This document shows, piece after piece, positions 1-9,929 of a DNA stretch of 64,000 nt. Origin of the DNA: CBDCGJ01 sp965216645 (GTDB lineage Bacteria > Pseudomonadota > Alphaproteobacteria > GCA-2731375). The notes below the pieces were generated by a model that saw only the letters and a program-made list of their open reading frames with translations, had not been told where the DNA came from and did not search any database. The stretch lies in contig CBDCGJ010000061.1 of NCBI GenBank assembly GCA_965216645.1, positions 1 through 64,000 on the forward strand, written 5' to 3'. The translations under genes and the position numbers were made by a program. Every line of letters begins with the position of its first letter. The stretch's first letter is position 1.

Positions 1-855
1 CCGTCTTCGAAGAAGTGGATGACGCCTTGGCCAGGATTTGAGCCGCTTGATGTTCGAGGGGCCGGCGGACGAGCTGACGCTGACGGAAAACGCGCAGCCG
101 GCGCTGATGGCGGTCAGCATGGCCGTGGTCCGCGAAATCGAAGCGGCGAGCGGCAAGCCGCTTAAACGCGTTGTGCGGCTATGTCGCCGGCCATTCCCTG
201 GGGTGAATATTCGGCGCTCTGCGCCGCCGGCGCGTTAGCTATCGGCGATACCGCCCGCTTGTTGAAGAAGCGCGGCCAAGCCATGCAGCAGGCGGTTCCC
301 GTCGGCGTCGGGCGCCATGGCGGCCCTGTTGGGTCTGGATTTCGAGGCGGCGCAGGGCGTGGCGCGGGACGCGGCCGGCGACCAGGTCTGTGATGCTGCC
401 AACGACAACGCCATCGGTCAGGTCGTCGTCAGCGGCAATAAGGAAGCCGTCGAACGCGCCGTCGAATTAGCGAAGGAGCGGGGCGCGCGCCGGCCCATGC
501 TGTTACCGGTCAGCGCACCCTTCCACTGCGCTTTGATGCAACCGGCCGCCGATGTCATGGCCGAAGCGCTCGCCGCCACCGATATCTCGGTGCCGAGCGT
601 GCCGTTGATTGCGAACGTCACGGCCGGTCCGGTGACGGAACCGATGAGATACGCGCGCTTCTCGTCCGGCAGGTCACCGCCATGGTGCGCTTGGCGGGAG
701 AGCGTCGTGAATATGAAGGAATTAGGTGTCGATCAGCTTTACGAACTCGGTGCCGGCAAGGTACTGGCAACGATGACGAAACGGACGACAAGGCGATTGC
801 GGCCACGCCGGTCGGCGGTCCGGCGGAGATCGAAGCGTTCGTCGCCGGATTATAG
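1..855 (+). pseudogene. fabD: Malonyl-CoA:ACP transacylase, 5'-truncated by window and frameshifted
   Basis: FabD moves malonyl from CoA to acyl carrier protein, the entry step of type II fatty-acid elongation in the cytoplasm. Segments in different frames assemble into one FabD: RLMFEGPADELTLTENAQPA, then VAGHS / EYSALCAAGAL around the nucleophile serine, the DAANDNAIGQVVVSG segment, the SAPFHCALMQPAADVMAEAL segment with the catalytic His, and LGVDQLYELGAGKVL near the end; the stop is at 853-855. The first codons lie outside the window. Breaks fit single-base slips in homopolymers, for example a missing G near base 32 (TTGGCC for TTGGGCC) and an extra G near 200 (CTGGGGTGAA). The gene is essential in most bacteria and its neighbours show the same damage, so I infer sequencing error rather than a true pseudogene. 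Confidence 0.85.
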
Positions 856-867
856 GGAGTTTGTGCA

Positions 868-1605
868 ATGTTTGATTTAAGCGCAAGACGGCTCTCGTCA
901 CCGGCGCCTCCGGCGGCATCGGTGGCGCTATTGCTCGAGCCCTACATCAAGCCGGCGCTAGCGTGGCCTTGAGCGGCCACCAGGCTGGAGCCGCTGCAAG
1001 CGCTGGCCGACGATCTCGGCGACCGGAGCGCGGTCGTTCCCTGCAATCTGTCGGACGTCGCGGCGCGCAGCGAATTGGTGGCGCAAGCCGGGGAAGCGAT
1101 CGGCGGGGTCGATATTCTGGTCAACAATGCCGGTCTGACCCGCGACAATCTGGCCATGCGCTTGAAGGACGAGGATTGGGAGACGGTGATCAGCGTCAAT
1201 CTGTCGGCCACCTTTCAGCTATGCCGGGCGGCGCTGCGTGGCATGATGCGGGCCCGTTGGGGACGTATCGTCAACAATCACCTCCATCGTTGGGGTCACA
1301 GGTAATCCGGGGCAGGCCAACTATGCCGCGGCGAAAGCCGGTATGATCGGGATGTCGCAATCCTTGGCTCAGAAGTCGCTAGCCGAGGTATCACCGTGAA
1401 TTGCGTCGCGCCCGGATTCATAGACACGGCGATGACGGACGCGCTAAACGAGCAGCAGCAGCCGCGATTCTGAGCAATATTCCCGTCGGCAAAATGGGTC
1501 GTCCGAAGACATCGCCGCCGGCGTCCTATATCCTGGCCAGTGAAGAGGCCGCCTACGTCCACCGGTCAGACCCTTCACATCAATGGCGGAATGGCAATGA
1601 TTTGA
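868..1605 (+). pseudogene. fabG: 3-oxoacyl-ACP reductase, multiply frameshifted
   Basis: FabG is the NADPH-dependent short-chain dehydrogenase that reduces 3-oxoacyl-ACP. ATG at 868 follows fabD by 12 bases with a GGAG ribosome site. Across frames one reads MFDLS, the nucleotide-binding TGASGGIGGAIARAL motif, the LVNNAGLTRDNLAMRLKDED region, NPGQANYAAAKAGMIGMSQS with the YxxxK catalytic pair, VNCVAPGFIDTAMTDALNEQ, and NGGMAMI before the stop at 1603-1605. I count roughly eight single-base slips in about 740 bases (near 888, 978, 1275, 1371, 1450, 1502, 1532 and 1560), mostly in short homopolymers. That density is typical of raw-read error at a contig end and unlike ordinary gene decay. Identity is secure; the broken state is probably not biological. 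Confidence 0.85.
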
Positions 1606-1821
1606 CGACGAAGTTTGCTTTTATGTTAGCGACCCGCGCCGCTGGTCAGGTGCGACATAGTATGCTAGGAAGCGCGCGCTTCGATGTTGCGATCGCACCG
1701 TCCGGCAGGGGGCCGGTGGCCGCTACATCAAGTCTTGATCGAAGCCGTTTGGCTCGTCAAACTAACGTCAAAATTGGCAAACCTAATCCATGGGTCAACA
1801 TAATCTTTCGAGGAAGAAAAA

Positions 1822-2056
1822 ATGAGCGATACGGCTGAACGTGTGAAGAAAATCGTGGTGGAGCATCTCGGCGTCGAAGAAGACAAGGTCAGCGAAGGCG
1901 CGAGCTTCATCGACGATCTGGGGGCGGACAGCCTGGATACCGTCGAACTTGTGATGGCGTTTGAAGAAGAATTCGGCATCGAGATCCCCGACGATGCCGC
2001 GGAAAAAAATCCTTACAGTTAAAGACGCGATAGAATTTATCGATTCAAACAGCTAA
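1822..2056 (+). CDS. acpP: Acyl carrier protein (one +1 slip near the 3' end)
   Basis: ACP carries growing acyl chains on a 4'-phosphopantetheine arm. The start MSDTAERVKKIVVEHLGVEE and the phosphopantetheine site GADSLDTVELVMAFEEEFG are intact, with Ser in DSLD as attachment residue. A run of seven A at 2003-2009 shifts the frame so the literal reading stops at 2022 (66 aa). With six A it continues as KILTVKDAIEFIDSNS to TAA at 2054-2056, 77 residues, the normal ACP length and ending. AGGAAG precedes the ATG. The 216 bases between fabG and acpP have no gene and probably hold the acpP promoter, since ACP is usually expressed much more strongly than its neighbours. Confidence 0.93.
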
Positions 2057-2115
2057 CCCGATCCCGAGAAGTCTCACTGTCTTAGGGCATCGGCAGAACA
2101 TCGGGAAGGCATACT

Positions 2116-3394
2116 ATGTCTGAAGCAAGGCGCGTCGTTATCACGGGCGTCGTCTCGTCACGCCTATCGGCGTCGGGGCGGATGTCGCTTGGAAAAATCT
2201 GCTGGGACGGTCAGTCCGGCGCATCCGCGATTCAGAAATTCGACACCGCCGACTTGGGCGGCGAAAATCGCTTGCCACGTTCCGCGGGGCGAAGCGATAC
2301 CGTCGTTCAATCCGGATGACTGGTTGGCGCCGAAGGAACAGCGTCGGGTCGACGATTTCATTATTTTCGGGATTGCCGCGGCACAACAGGCGGTGGAGGA
2401 TTCCGGTTGGACCGTCGCGGATGATGAGGATGCCTACCGTACCGGAGTGCTGATCGGATCGGGCATCGGCGGGTTGGGTACGATCGAGGAAACCACTCTG
2501 GTTCTGGCGGAGAAGGGGCCGCGACGCGTCAGTCCGTTTTTCATTCCCGCAAGTCTGATCAACCTGATTTCCGGCCAAGTTCTCGATCCGATATGGCTTC
2601 AAGGGGCCGAACCATGCCGTGGTGACGGCGTGCTCGACCGGTGCCCATGCCATCGGCGACGCTATGCGGATCATCAAATGGGGCGACGCGGATGTGATGG
2701 TCGCCGGCGGCGCGGAATCCGCGATCACCCGCCTGGGCATTGCCGGCTTCGCCGCATGTAAGGCGCTGTCGACAAATTCAATGACGAGCCGACGAAGGCA
2801 TCCCGCCCATGGGACAAGGCCCGCGACGGTTTCGTTATGGGTGAGGGGGCCGGTGTCGTCGTGCTCGAAGAGTACGAACATGCCAAGGCCCGAGGCGCCA
2901 AGATCTACGGCGAAGTGCTTGGTTACGGCATGTCCGGCGATGCGCACCATATCACCGCGCCGGCGGAAGATGGCGATGGCGCCTACCGCGCCATGAAAGC
3001 GGCGCTGGCGAGCGCCGGCCTAAATCCGGACGACATTGACTATGTCAATTGCACACGGGACCTCGACCCCGCTTGGCGACGAAATCGAAGTCGGCGCAGT
3101 CAAGCGGCTTTACGGCGCGCGGCGGCCGACAATTTGTCGATGTCGTCGACGAAGTCCTCGATCGGGCATTTGCTGGGTGCCGCCGGCAGTGTGGAAGCGA
3201 TTTTCACCACGCTCGCCATCCGCGACGGCGTCGCGCCAGCAACGCTGAATCTGGAGGATCCGTCGGACGGTTGCGACCTTGACCTGGTGCCGCATACAGC
3301 GAAGGAACGACCGATTCGCAATGCCATGTCGAATTCCTTCGGTTTCGGCGGCACCAATGCCTCGTTGGTCATCGGCGGTCTTGACGGGCGATAG
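2116..3394 (+). pseudogene. fabF: Beta-ketoacyl-ACP synthase II, frameshifted
   Basis: FabF condenses malonyl-ACP with acyl-ACP. Frames together give MSEARRVVITGV, PDDWLAPKEQRRVDDFIIFG, GVLIGSGIGGLGTIEE, VVTACSTGAHAIGDAMRI with the active-site Cys, DGFVMGEGAGVVVLEEYEHA, HGTSTPLGDEIEVGAVKRLY (first catalytic His), SIGHLLGAAGSVEAI (second His) and SNSFGFGGTNASLVIGG before the stop. The full Cys-His-His triad is therefore present. Slips lie near 2150, 2205, 2263, 2590, 2775, 3055 and 3120, several in G runs. Gene order directly after acpP is standard. As with its neighbours, I infer sequencing error at low coverage rather than loss of the gene. Confidence 0.87.
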
Positions 3395-3411
3395 ATGAGG
3401 GGAGCTGGCGC

Positions 3412-4391
3412 ATGATCCTCAGGTTCCTGCGCTTCATCTCGATCCTCGCGCTGGTGCTGGGCTTCGGTGCCGGCGCTTTGTTCCTTTGGCTGCAGAATAT
3501 TTATACGGAACCGGGTCCCTTACAGAAAGAACGCGTGGTGCTGCTGCCGAAGGGCGCCAACGTGCGAGCGATCTCCGAAATCCTGCGTCAGGAAGGGGTG
3601 ATCGGCAACGAGTTGATTTTCGAGTTCGGCGCCCGCCTCAGCGAGAAAAGCCGCTTATTGAAAGCCGGCGAATATGCCTTCGCCCCCGGTGTGAGCATGC
3701 GGCAGGTGGTCGATATCTTGGTCGAGGGCAAGACGGTGGCGCACCGTTTGACCGTGGCCGAGGGATTGGTCGTGCGGGAGGTTGTCGACCTGATCAACGA
3801 ACGCAAAGGTTTGAACGGCGACCCGCTGACGGTGCTGCCGCCGGAAGGCAGTTTGTTGCCTGAAACCTACCACTTCAACCGCGGTGGACAGCCGGCAGGC
3901 GTTGCTCACGCGCATGCAGACGGATATGCGCGAGACCCTCAAGAAACTTTGGGATGACCGCGATAAAACCATTCCCCTCAAAACCATGGAGGAAGCGGTT
4001 GTCCTTGCTTCCATTGTCGAGAAGGAAACCGGCAAGGCGGGCGAGCGGGCGCGGGTCGCCGGCGTCTTCATGAATCGCCTGCGCAAAGGCATGAAACTGC
4101 AGTCGGACCCGACCGTGAGCTACGGCATCACGCTTGGCAAAGCCCCCTTGGGCCGCAAACTGACGCGCAAGGATTTGGCCTCGAAGACGCCCTATAATAC
4201 CTATGTCATCGACCGTTTGCCGCCAGCGCCGATCGCCAATCCCGGCCGGGCGGCATTGGCGGCGGTGATGCGGCCGATGGCCACCAAGGACCTGTAATTT
4301 CGTCGCCGACGGCAAGGGCGGTCATCGGTTCGCCGAGACCTATGCGGAGCACCAGAAGAACGTGGCCCGCTGGCGTAAACTCAATAAATAG
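3412..4391 (+). pseudogene. mltG: Endolytic transglycosylase MltG (YceG-like), two frameshifts
   Basis: MltG is an inner-membrane lytic transglycosylase that cuts nascent glycan strands. An N-terminal membrane anchor (about residues 5-27, FLRFISILALVLGFGAGALF) is followed by a LysM-like segment (VVLLPKGANVRAISEILRQE) and the YceG catalytic region with ASIVEKETGKAGERARVAGV, where the Glu of VEKET is the family's catalytic residue, and YNTYVIDRLPPAPIANPGRA. An extra G near 3888 and an extra A near 4297 split it; reading through gives a normal length of about 325 residues ending at TAG 4389-4391. It starts 17 bases after fabF, so it is likely co-transcribed. The next gene converges, ending only 2 bases away. 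Confidence 0.88.
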
Positions 4392-4393
4392 CT

Positions 4394-5156
4394 TCAGCGC
4401 TGCTTTCGCGGCGCGCGGGTTAGAAGACCGTCGGTGAGCGACGCGGGCAGGGTTTGCAGCAGCCAGCAAGCGGCATGCAGCGGCCAGGGGAAGGCAATGC
4501 GCCCCTTGCCGGCATCGAGCTTGCGGGCGATATATCGCGCCGCTTTTTCGGCCGGCCAGAGCATCGGCATGGGGAACGGATTGCTCGCCGTGATCCGCGA
4601 TTCGACGAAACCGGGCGATATGACCGATATCCGAATGCCGTCGCCGCGCGTATCGGCCGCGCAGACCGTCACCCAAAGCCCGAACCGCGGCTTTGCTGGC
4701 GCTATAGGCAACGGCGCTCGGCAATCCGCGGTACCCGGCAAGGGAGCCGACCAAGGCGATTCGTCCAGCACCAATTTGCTTCATCCGTCCCAGGATTGGC
4801 AAAACGGAGTTCAACGTGCCGAGGTAGTTGATGTCGGTGACGCCGTAGTACACCTCATCGCCTTCATAAGCGGACCCATCGACGCCAGCATTGGCGATGA
4901 GCAGGTCGACGGGTTGGGATTGCCATGCTCGCTCCAACCAATCCCGGCAAGCCTGACGGTCTCCAACGTCGACAACGCTCGCGTCAACCTCGGCGCCGAG
5001 GTTTCGGCAGGCCTCGGCGATTTCGGTCAGCCGGGCCAAGTCGCGTCCGCAAATGGTCAGGCGACGGTTCGCTTTCGCGTAGTGAATGGCGAGGGCCGCG
5101 CCAATACCGCTGGAGGCGCCGGTTATCACAATATGCCGTGGCGATGGTACAGACAT
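4394..5156 (-). pseudogene. Short-chain dehydrogenase/reductase, one frameshift
   Basis: The start MSVPSPRHIVITGASSGIGA carries the TGxxxGIG dinucleotide-binding motif. It is followed by LLIANAGVDGSAYEGDEVYY (NAG motif), GRIALVGSLAGYRGLPSAVA with the catalytic Ser, and YSASKAAVRALGDGLRG with the YxxxK pair. One frame change near 4680 connects this to RISVISPGFVESRITASNPF and a C-terminal part ending TDGLLTRAPRKQR. Length corrected is about 253 residues, normal for the family. Substrate cannot be told from sequence. I chose M at 5156 because the preceding in-frame sequence has no SDR similarity. The slip belongs to the error-rich first 5 kb. Confidence 0.75.
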
Positions 5157-5246
5157 TGCGGTGACCCTTGTTGGTGTTTCAGGCGGGCGATATAGTTCGC
5201 CCATAGAATCGAATTTTTTGGAACTTCCAATCATGAGGCAAGGATC

Positions 5247-6134
5247 TTGGCGCTGGCAAGTATGACTGGGTTTGCCCGCGGAAGCGGCGACCTGGAAGGT
5301 GAAACATGGACGTGGGAAGTAAAAAGCGTGAACGGACGCGGTCTCGATATCCGTTGTCGGATGCCGCCGGGCCATGATGCGTTGGAGGCACCGGCCCGTG
5401 CCTTGGTGGCTAAAGTCGCCAAACGCGGTCAGATAAGCTTAAACCTGCAGACAAACACGTCGAGCCGACATCAGTCGATCGAGATAAACCAGGACGTGCT
5501 CGATGAACTGATCGGCGCGGCCAGCGCATTGATGCGCGACAATATCGCGATCGCTCCGACGGCGGACGGGTTATTGGGGTTGCGTGGCGTGGTCGAAACC
5601 ACCGAGGAACCGGAGGACGAGGCGGGCCGAGCCCGGCGCGAAGCCGCCATGCTCGACAGTCTGACCAGCGTGCTTGAGGATTTCGCGGCCAATCGGATGT
5701 CGGAAGGTAGCAAGCTCGACACCGTGCTGCAGGATCAGATCGTGACCATAGCCGAACTGGTGGCAGAGGCGACCGAGCTGGCGGCGACGCAGCCGGAGGC
5801 GGTGCGCGCCAAGTTCGAGGATAAGCTGAAAACTTTGCTGGGTGACCGCGCCGAATTGCCGGAGGAGCGATTGGTCCAGGAAGCGGCGCTGCTCGCTGTG
5901 AAGGCCGACGTGCGCGAGGAACTGGATCGTCTGCGCGCCCATGTCGAAGCGGCGCGGGAATTGCTGGCGGAGCCGGACGCGGTTGGACGCCGTCTCGATT
6001 TCCTCGCTCAGGAATTCAATCGCGAAACCAATACGTTATGCGCGAAGTCCACGGATGCGTCCTTGACCAAGGTCGGGTTGAATTTAAAGTCGGCGATCGA
6101 ACAGTTCCGCGAACAGGTCCAAAACATTGAGTGA
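5247..6134 (+). CDS. yicC: YicC family protein (endoribonuclease-related)
   Basis: This 295-residue protein has the two YicC halves: an N-terminal region opening MALASMTGFARGSGDLEGET and a C-terminal DUF1732 part with RRLDFLAQEFNRETNTLCAK and the ending EQFREQVQNIE. YicC proteins are RNase-like factors linked to stationary phase and RNA turnover. The start is TTG at 5247, with GAGGCAAGGA just upstream; an ATG at 5262 would remove MALAS, so I prefer TTG. The gene overlaps gmk by 8 bases, the common yicC-gmk coupling in alphaproteobacteria. The reading frame is intact, marking the end of the damaged left edge. Confidence 0.9.
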   Translation: MALASMTGFARGSGDLEGETWTWEVKSVNGRGLDIRCRMPPGHDALEAPARALVAKVAKRGQISLNLQTNTSSRHQSIEINQDVLDELIGAASALMRDNIAIAPTADGLLGLRGVVETTEEPEDEAGRARREAAMLDSLTSVLEDFAANRMSEGSKLDTVLQDQIVTIAELVAEATELAATQPEAVRAKFEDKLKTLLGDRAELPEERLVQEAALLAVKADVREELDRLRAHVEAARELLAEPDAVGRRLDFLAQEFNRETNTLCAKSTDASLTKVGLNLKSAIEQFREQVQNIE

Positions 6135-6777
6135 ATCCGACGCCGCACCGCTCGATCTCTGCCGAAGAGGTTTGATGTTGGTGCTTTCTTCTCCGTCCGG
6201 CGCCGGTAAGACGACGATTTCACGTGCGCTGTTGGCTGCCACGCCGGATCTGGTGATGTCTGTTTCGGCGACAACGCGGCCGCCACGCCGCGGCGAGGTT
6301 GAGGGCGTCGACTATCAATTCGTCGATCAAGTGACCTTCGATCTGATGATCAACCGGCGCGAATTCTTGGAATATGCCAAGGTTTTCGAGTTTTACTATG
6401 GAACACCCGTCGCGCCGGTCGAAAAATCCCTGGCGGACGGCTGCGATGTCCTGTTCGATATCGATTGGCAGGGCACCCAGCAATTGGCGCAACGGGCACG
6501 GGACGATTTGGTCAGCATTTTCGTCCTGCCGCCTTCGATGGCGGAGCTTCATCGGCGGTTGGAGGCCCGGGCCTCGGACAGTGCCGACGTGGTTTCGCAT
6601 CGGATGGCAAAGGCGGCGGACGAAATCAGTCATTGGGCCGAATACGATTATGTCATCGTCAATCACGATATCGACGAGAGCCTGTCCCGGGTTCAGGCCA
6701 TCCTGACCGCCGAGCGTTTGCGTCGGGAACGGCAAACCGGTTTGCTCGAATTCGTCAAGAGTTTGCGCGAGGGATAG
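6127..6777 (+). CDS. gmk: Guanylate kinase
   Basis: Gmk phosphorylates GMP to GDP with ATP. The P-loop SSPSGAGKTTISRALL (about residues 21-36) is followed by SVSATTRPPRRGEVEGVDYQ and the GMP-binding segment FLEYAKVFEFYYGTPVAPVE, then DVLFDIDWQGTQQL. Length 216 is typical. The assigned start is TTG at 6127 inside the end of yicC; an in-frame ATG at 6175 would begin just before the P-loop and cannot be excluded. Its 3' end overlaps the convergent rsmA gene by 23 bases. Confidence 0.95.
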   Translation: MSESDAAPLDLCRRGLMLVLSSPSGAGKTTISRALLAATPDLVMSVSATTRPPRRGEVEGVDYQFVDQVTFDLMINRREFLEYAKVFEFYYGTPVAPVEKSLADGCDVLFDIDWQGTQQLAQRARDDLVSIFVLPPSMAELHRRLEARASDSADVVSHRMAKAADEISHWAEYDYVIVNHDIDESLSRVQAILTAERLRRERQTGLLEFVKSLREG

Positions 6778-7612
6778 CCAGCGCCTCGCATCGGGCTAGC
6801 GCGCAGAACGCGTCGATCGGTAAGGTTTCCGGCCGCGCGGTCGGTTCGATGCCGAGGTCGGAGAGCACCCGGATCGGATCGCCGAATATCGGCCGCAAAC
6901 TTGTCCGCAACATTTTGCGGCGTTGCGAGAAAGCGGTCCGGACGACCAGCGATAGTCGGTCGGGCGCGGCTGGTGCCAGCGGTCTGTCGCGCGGCGACAG
7001 CCGGACAACGCTCGATGTCACTTTCGGCGGTGGCACGAAGGCCTGCGGCGGAATGTCAAATGCCAATTCGGCATGACACAACCATTGGCTCATAATCGCA
7101 AGACGGCCATAGTTTTTTCCGCCCGGTTGCGCGGTTATTCGTTGCGCCACCTCCTTTTGAAACATCAGCGTGAAGCCGGCAAAGAGATCCAATTTGTCGA
7201 GCCATTTGAACAGCAACGCGGTGGCGATGTTGTACGGCAGATTGGCAATGACGAAGGTGCCAGGCGAGACAATCGGGCGTTCGTCAACGGTCATGGCATC
7301 GGCCTCGACGATCCGCAGCCGACCCTTCGCGGCTGCATCCAACTCGGCCAGGGCGGCAAGGCAACGGCGATCTCGCTCGACCACGGTCAACATGGCGGCG
7401 CCGGCCTTTAAAATGCTGCGGCTTAGGCCGCCTGGTCCCGGCCCTATTTCCAACACCTTCGCTCCGGTCAAGTCGCCTGCGGCGGCGGCGATCTTATCGG
7501 TTAGATTGAGGTCGAGGATGAAGTTTTGACCGAGGGATTTGCGGGCGGAAAGACCGTGGACGGCGATCACGTCGCGCAAGGGTGGCAGCGCCTCGATCGA
7601 CGTGTCAGGCAT
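6755..7612 (-). CDS. rsmA: 16S rRNA dimethyladenosine transferase (KsgA)
   Basis: RsmA dimethylates two adjacent adenines in helix 45 of 16S rRNA using SAM. The sequence shows the ARKSLGQNFILDLNLTDKIA entry motif, the SAM loop VLEIGPGPGGLSRSIL (about residues 50-65), the acceptor motif IANLPYNIATALLFKW, and a C-terminal domain containing FSQRRKMLRTSLRPIF. Length is 285. It is the last gene of the minus-strand block lptF-lptG-lptD-surA-pdxA-rsmA and overlaps pdxA by 8 bases, so it should be translated from the same mRNA. Confidence 0.95.
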   Translation of the reverse strand: MPDTSIEALPPLRDVIAVHGLSARKSLGQNFILDLNLTDKIAAAAGDLTGAKVLEIGPGPGGLSRSILKAGAAMLTVVERDRRCLAALAELDAAAKGRLRIVEADAMTVDERPIVSPGTFVIANLPYNIATALLFKWLDKLDLFAGFTLMFQKEVAQRITAQPGGKNYGRLAIMSQWLCHAELAFDIPPQAFVPPPKVTSSVVRLSPRDRPLAPAAPDRLSLVVRTAFSQRRKMLRTSLRPIFGDPIRVLSDLGIEPTARPETLPIDAFCALARCEALAIPRANS

Positions 7613-8597
7613 CGGCGGCGGCCATGCGGGCGGCTTGCTGGATTGCCGCGATCATGCTGTCCGGCGATGCGACACCGCGACCGGCAATGGCCAGCGCGGT
7701 CCCGTGATCCGGCGACGTGCGGACGATCGGCAGGCCGAGTGTGGTATTGACGCCGACATCGAAGCCGAGGGTTTTGATCGGGATAAGTGCCTGATCGTGA
7801 TACATGCAGAGGGCCACGTCGTAGCTCTTCCGCGCTTTTGTGTGAAACAGGCTATCGGCGGCATGAGGCCCACTGACCCGCATGCCTTCGTCCGACAACC
7901 GGTCGATCGCGGGTTGCACGATTTTTTGTTCCTCGTCACCCATCGCACCATCCTCGCCGGCGTGGGGGTTAACCCCAGTGATGGCGAGCCGGGGGGCCTT
8001 GAGCCCGAACCAACGTTCGAGTGAAGCCGCGGTCGTCCGCGCCGTTTCGAGGATCAAGTCGGTAGTCAAGTCGGAGATCGCGTTCCGTAACGACTGGTGG
8101 ACGGTGACTGGCACGGTCCGAAGCTCGGGACAGCTCAGCATCATCACCGGTGGCGATGTGATGCGGCATAGCGCGGCGAGATACTCCGTATGGCCGGGAT
8201 AACCGAAACCGGCCCGATAGAGCGTCGCTTTGTGTATCGGTGGTGTGACGACGGCGGCGGCGGTTCCCGATAGGCAGGCGTTCACGGCACGCTCGATCGA
8301 GGTCAACACCGGCGCCGCGTTGGCGGGGGAAGGTTGACCGGGCTTTACCTGTTCCTCCAAGGGCTGCGGCAGAATGGGCAATCCACGCTCGAAATGCTCT
8401 AGCGCATCCTCCGGATTCGATATTTCGACGAGAGGAACCTTCTGGGATTTGGCGTCTCGCGCGGCCTGGGCTGGGTCGGCGATCAGGTAAAATGCCGGCA
8501 GCCGTAGTTCATTTCGAATCAGCCAAGCCTTTAAGGTGATTTCGGCGCCGATCCCGGCCGGCTCGCCCATGGTGATGGCCAGCGGTGCGTGTATCAT
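7605..8597 (-). CDS. pdxA: 4-hydroxythreonine-4-phosphate dehydrogenase
   Basis: PdxA oxidises 4-phosphohydroxy-L-threonine in the DXP-dependent route to pyridoxal phosphate. Visible motifs are PLAITMGEPAGIGAEITLKA at the N-terminus, TPPIHKATLYRAGFGYPGHT (substrate and metal region), ITGVNPHAGEDGAMGDEE with a metal-binding His, and MYHDQALIPIKTLGFDVGVN with a further His. Length is 330, usual for the family. It lies between surA and rsmA, with 9 bases to surA, an arrangement common from proteobacteria generally. Confidence 0.95.
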   Translation of the reverse strand: MIHAPLAITMGEPAGIGAEITLKAWLIRNELRLPAFYLIADPAQAARDAKSQKVPLVEISNPEDALEHFERGLPILPQPLEEQVKPGQPSPANAAPVLTSIERAVNACLSGTAAAVVTPPIHKATLYRAGFGYPGHTEYLAALCRITSPPVMMLSCPELRTVPVTVHQSLRNAISDLTTDLILETARTTAASLERWFGLKAPRLAITGVNPHAGEDGAMGDEEQKIVQPAIDRLSDEGMRVSGPHAADSLFHTKARKSYDVALCMYHDQALIPIKTLGFDVGVNTTLGLPIVRTSPDHGTALAIAGRGVASPDSMIAAIQQAARMAAADA

Positions 8598-8606
8598 CGA
8601 TCTTAA

Positions 8607-9863
8607 TCAGCGGCGAATTTCGACGATGGCTGCTTGTCGCAAGTCCCGGAGATATCGGTCCGCCAATCGGGCGAGGCGCTGATTGGCCAGCCGATTGCGG
8701 ACTTGGACAGCGTCGATGTCTCGTGTCGGCGGTGCGGTGCGGTTACAAACCGCCAAAACCATGACCATGTCTTCGATTTCAATGGGTTTCGAAAACTGGC
8801 CGACTTCCGTCGTCGAGATCGCGGCGCGGATGTTTTCCGGCACGTCACGATACCGCAACTCGCCAAGATCGACCGGTTCGCCGGTGTTGAATTTCTTGGC
8901 GATTGCTTCCGTATCGCGGCAAGCGTTCGCTTGCTCGGCGATTTCCGACGCCTTACCGCGCGCGGCTTTTTTTACCGCCTCTCCGGCGTCCGGTTTGAAG
9001 GGTAATTGAATCTGCTTGAGAAGGACCCTGGTATCCAAGGTATCCGAGGCCAAGGTCTCGCGTTTGTCGCGCAACAAAATCAAATAGACGCCGTCCGTAG
9101 TGACGATTGGATCGGACAGTTCGCCCGGCTCCATTGTCTGGATTGCCTGGACGAGAGATTCGTCGATTTGGCTTTGCTGCAGCCAACCAACGGCACCGCC
9201 TTGCGGGGCGCTGACGCCGGCACTGAATTGGCGGGCGGCCTCCGCAAAATCCGCGTCGCTCAGGATCTGACCGCGCAGGCGTTCGGCTTGCAGCCTGACC
9301 CGTTCGCTTTCACCGACCTGGTCGATCTGAAGAAAAATTTCCGAATACTGGTATTCGGGATTTCCGGCCGCCGCTTTGAGCTGGGCCAAAAGGTCATCGA
9401 CTTCGTCGTCAGAGACCTGCACCTGTGGGCGCAGTCGAATGTTGACCAGCTTCGACCAGGCGACCTCGGCCCGGGTCTTCTCGCGAAACACCTGGAAATC
9501 GATGCCTTGGCCTTCGATGAATGTCTGAATTTCGCCGTTTCCGATCCCAATGCGGGTTTCGATCTGCGCATAGGCACTGCGAAGATCCTGTTCGCTAACC
9601 TGCACGTTGCGTCGTTCCGCTTCGTCGATTTGCAGCGCTTCGTCGATCAATTTGCGGAGAACTTGCGGGACCAATCGGCGGCGGATATCCGGCGTGTCTT
9701 CCAAATTCGTGGAGCGGATAACAAAGATTACCCGTTGCCGGATATCGTAGTTGGAGATAATTCGGTCGTTGACCACCGCGGCAATTCGTTCGACCGCGCC
9801 GGCCGGGGCCGCTGTCATTAACAGGGCGGCGAGCAATGGGGCAAGACACTGTCGCAGTTTCAT
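8607..9863 (-). CDS. surA: Periplasmic peptidyl-prolyl isomerase / chaperone SurA
   Basis: SurA escorts outer-membrane proteins such as LptD across the periplasm. I take ATG at 9863 because it opens a clean signal peptide (MKLRQCLAPLLAALLMTAAP, then AGA-VER cleavage region) and has GAAGG upstream; the open frame extends 14 codons further. The SurA N-terminal domain follows (IAAVVNDRIISNYDIRQRVI), then one clear parvulin domain around residues 165-270 with APQGGAVGWLQQSQIDESLV and GELSDPIVTTDGVYLILLRD. A second, weaker rotamase-like segment lies near the C-terminus (VGQFSKPIEIEDMVMVLAVC). It is directly downstream of its main client gene lptD. Confidence 0.93.
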   Translation of the reverse strand: MKLRQCLAPLLAALLMTAAPAGAVERIAAVVNDRIISNYDIRQRVIFVIRSTNLEDTPDIRRRLVPQVLRKLIDEALQIDEAERRNVQVSEQDLRSAYAQIETRIGIGNGEIQTFIEGQGIDFQVFREKTRAEVAWSKLVNIRLRPQVQVSDDEVDDLLAQLKAAAGNPEYQYSEIFLQIDQVGESERVRLQAERLRGQILSDADFAEAARQFSAGVSAPQGGAVGWLQQSQIDESLVQAIQTMEPGELSDPIVTTDGVYLILLRDKRETLASDTLDTRVLLKQIQLPFKPDAGEAVKKAARGKASEIAEQANACRDTEAIAKKFNTGEPVDLGELRYRDVPENIRAAISTTEVGQFSKPIEIEDMVMVLAVCNRTAPPTRDIDAVQVRNRLANQRLARLADRYLRDLRQAAIVEIRR

Positions 9864-9929
9864 ATGTGGCAACCTTCGCAATTTCGCGCCGGACAAATGA
9901 GCCAATGCAGTCTCCTACAAACGTCTCTA

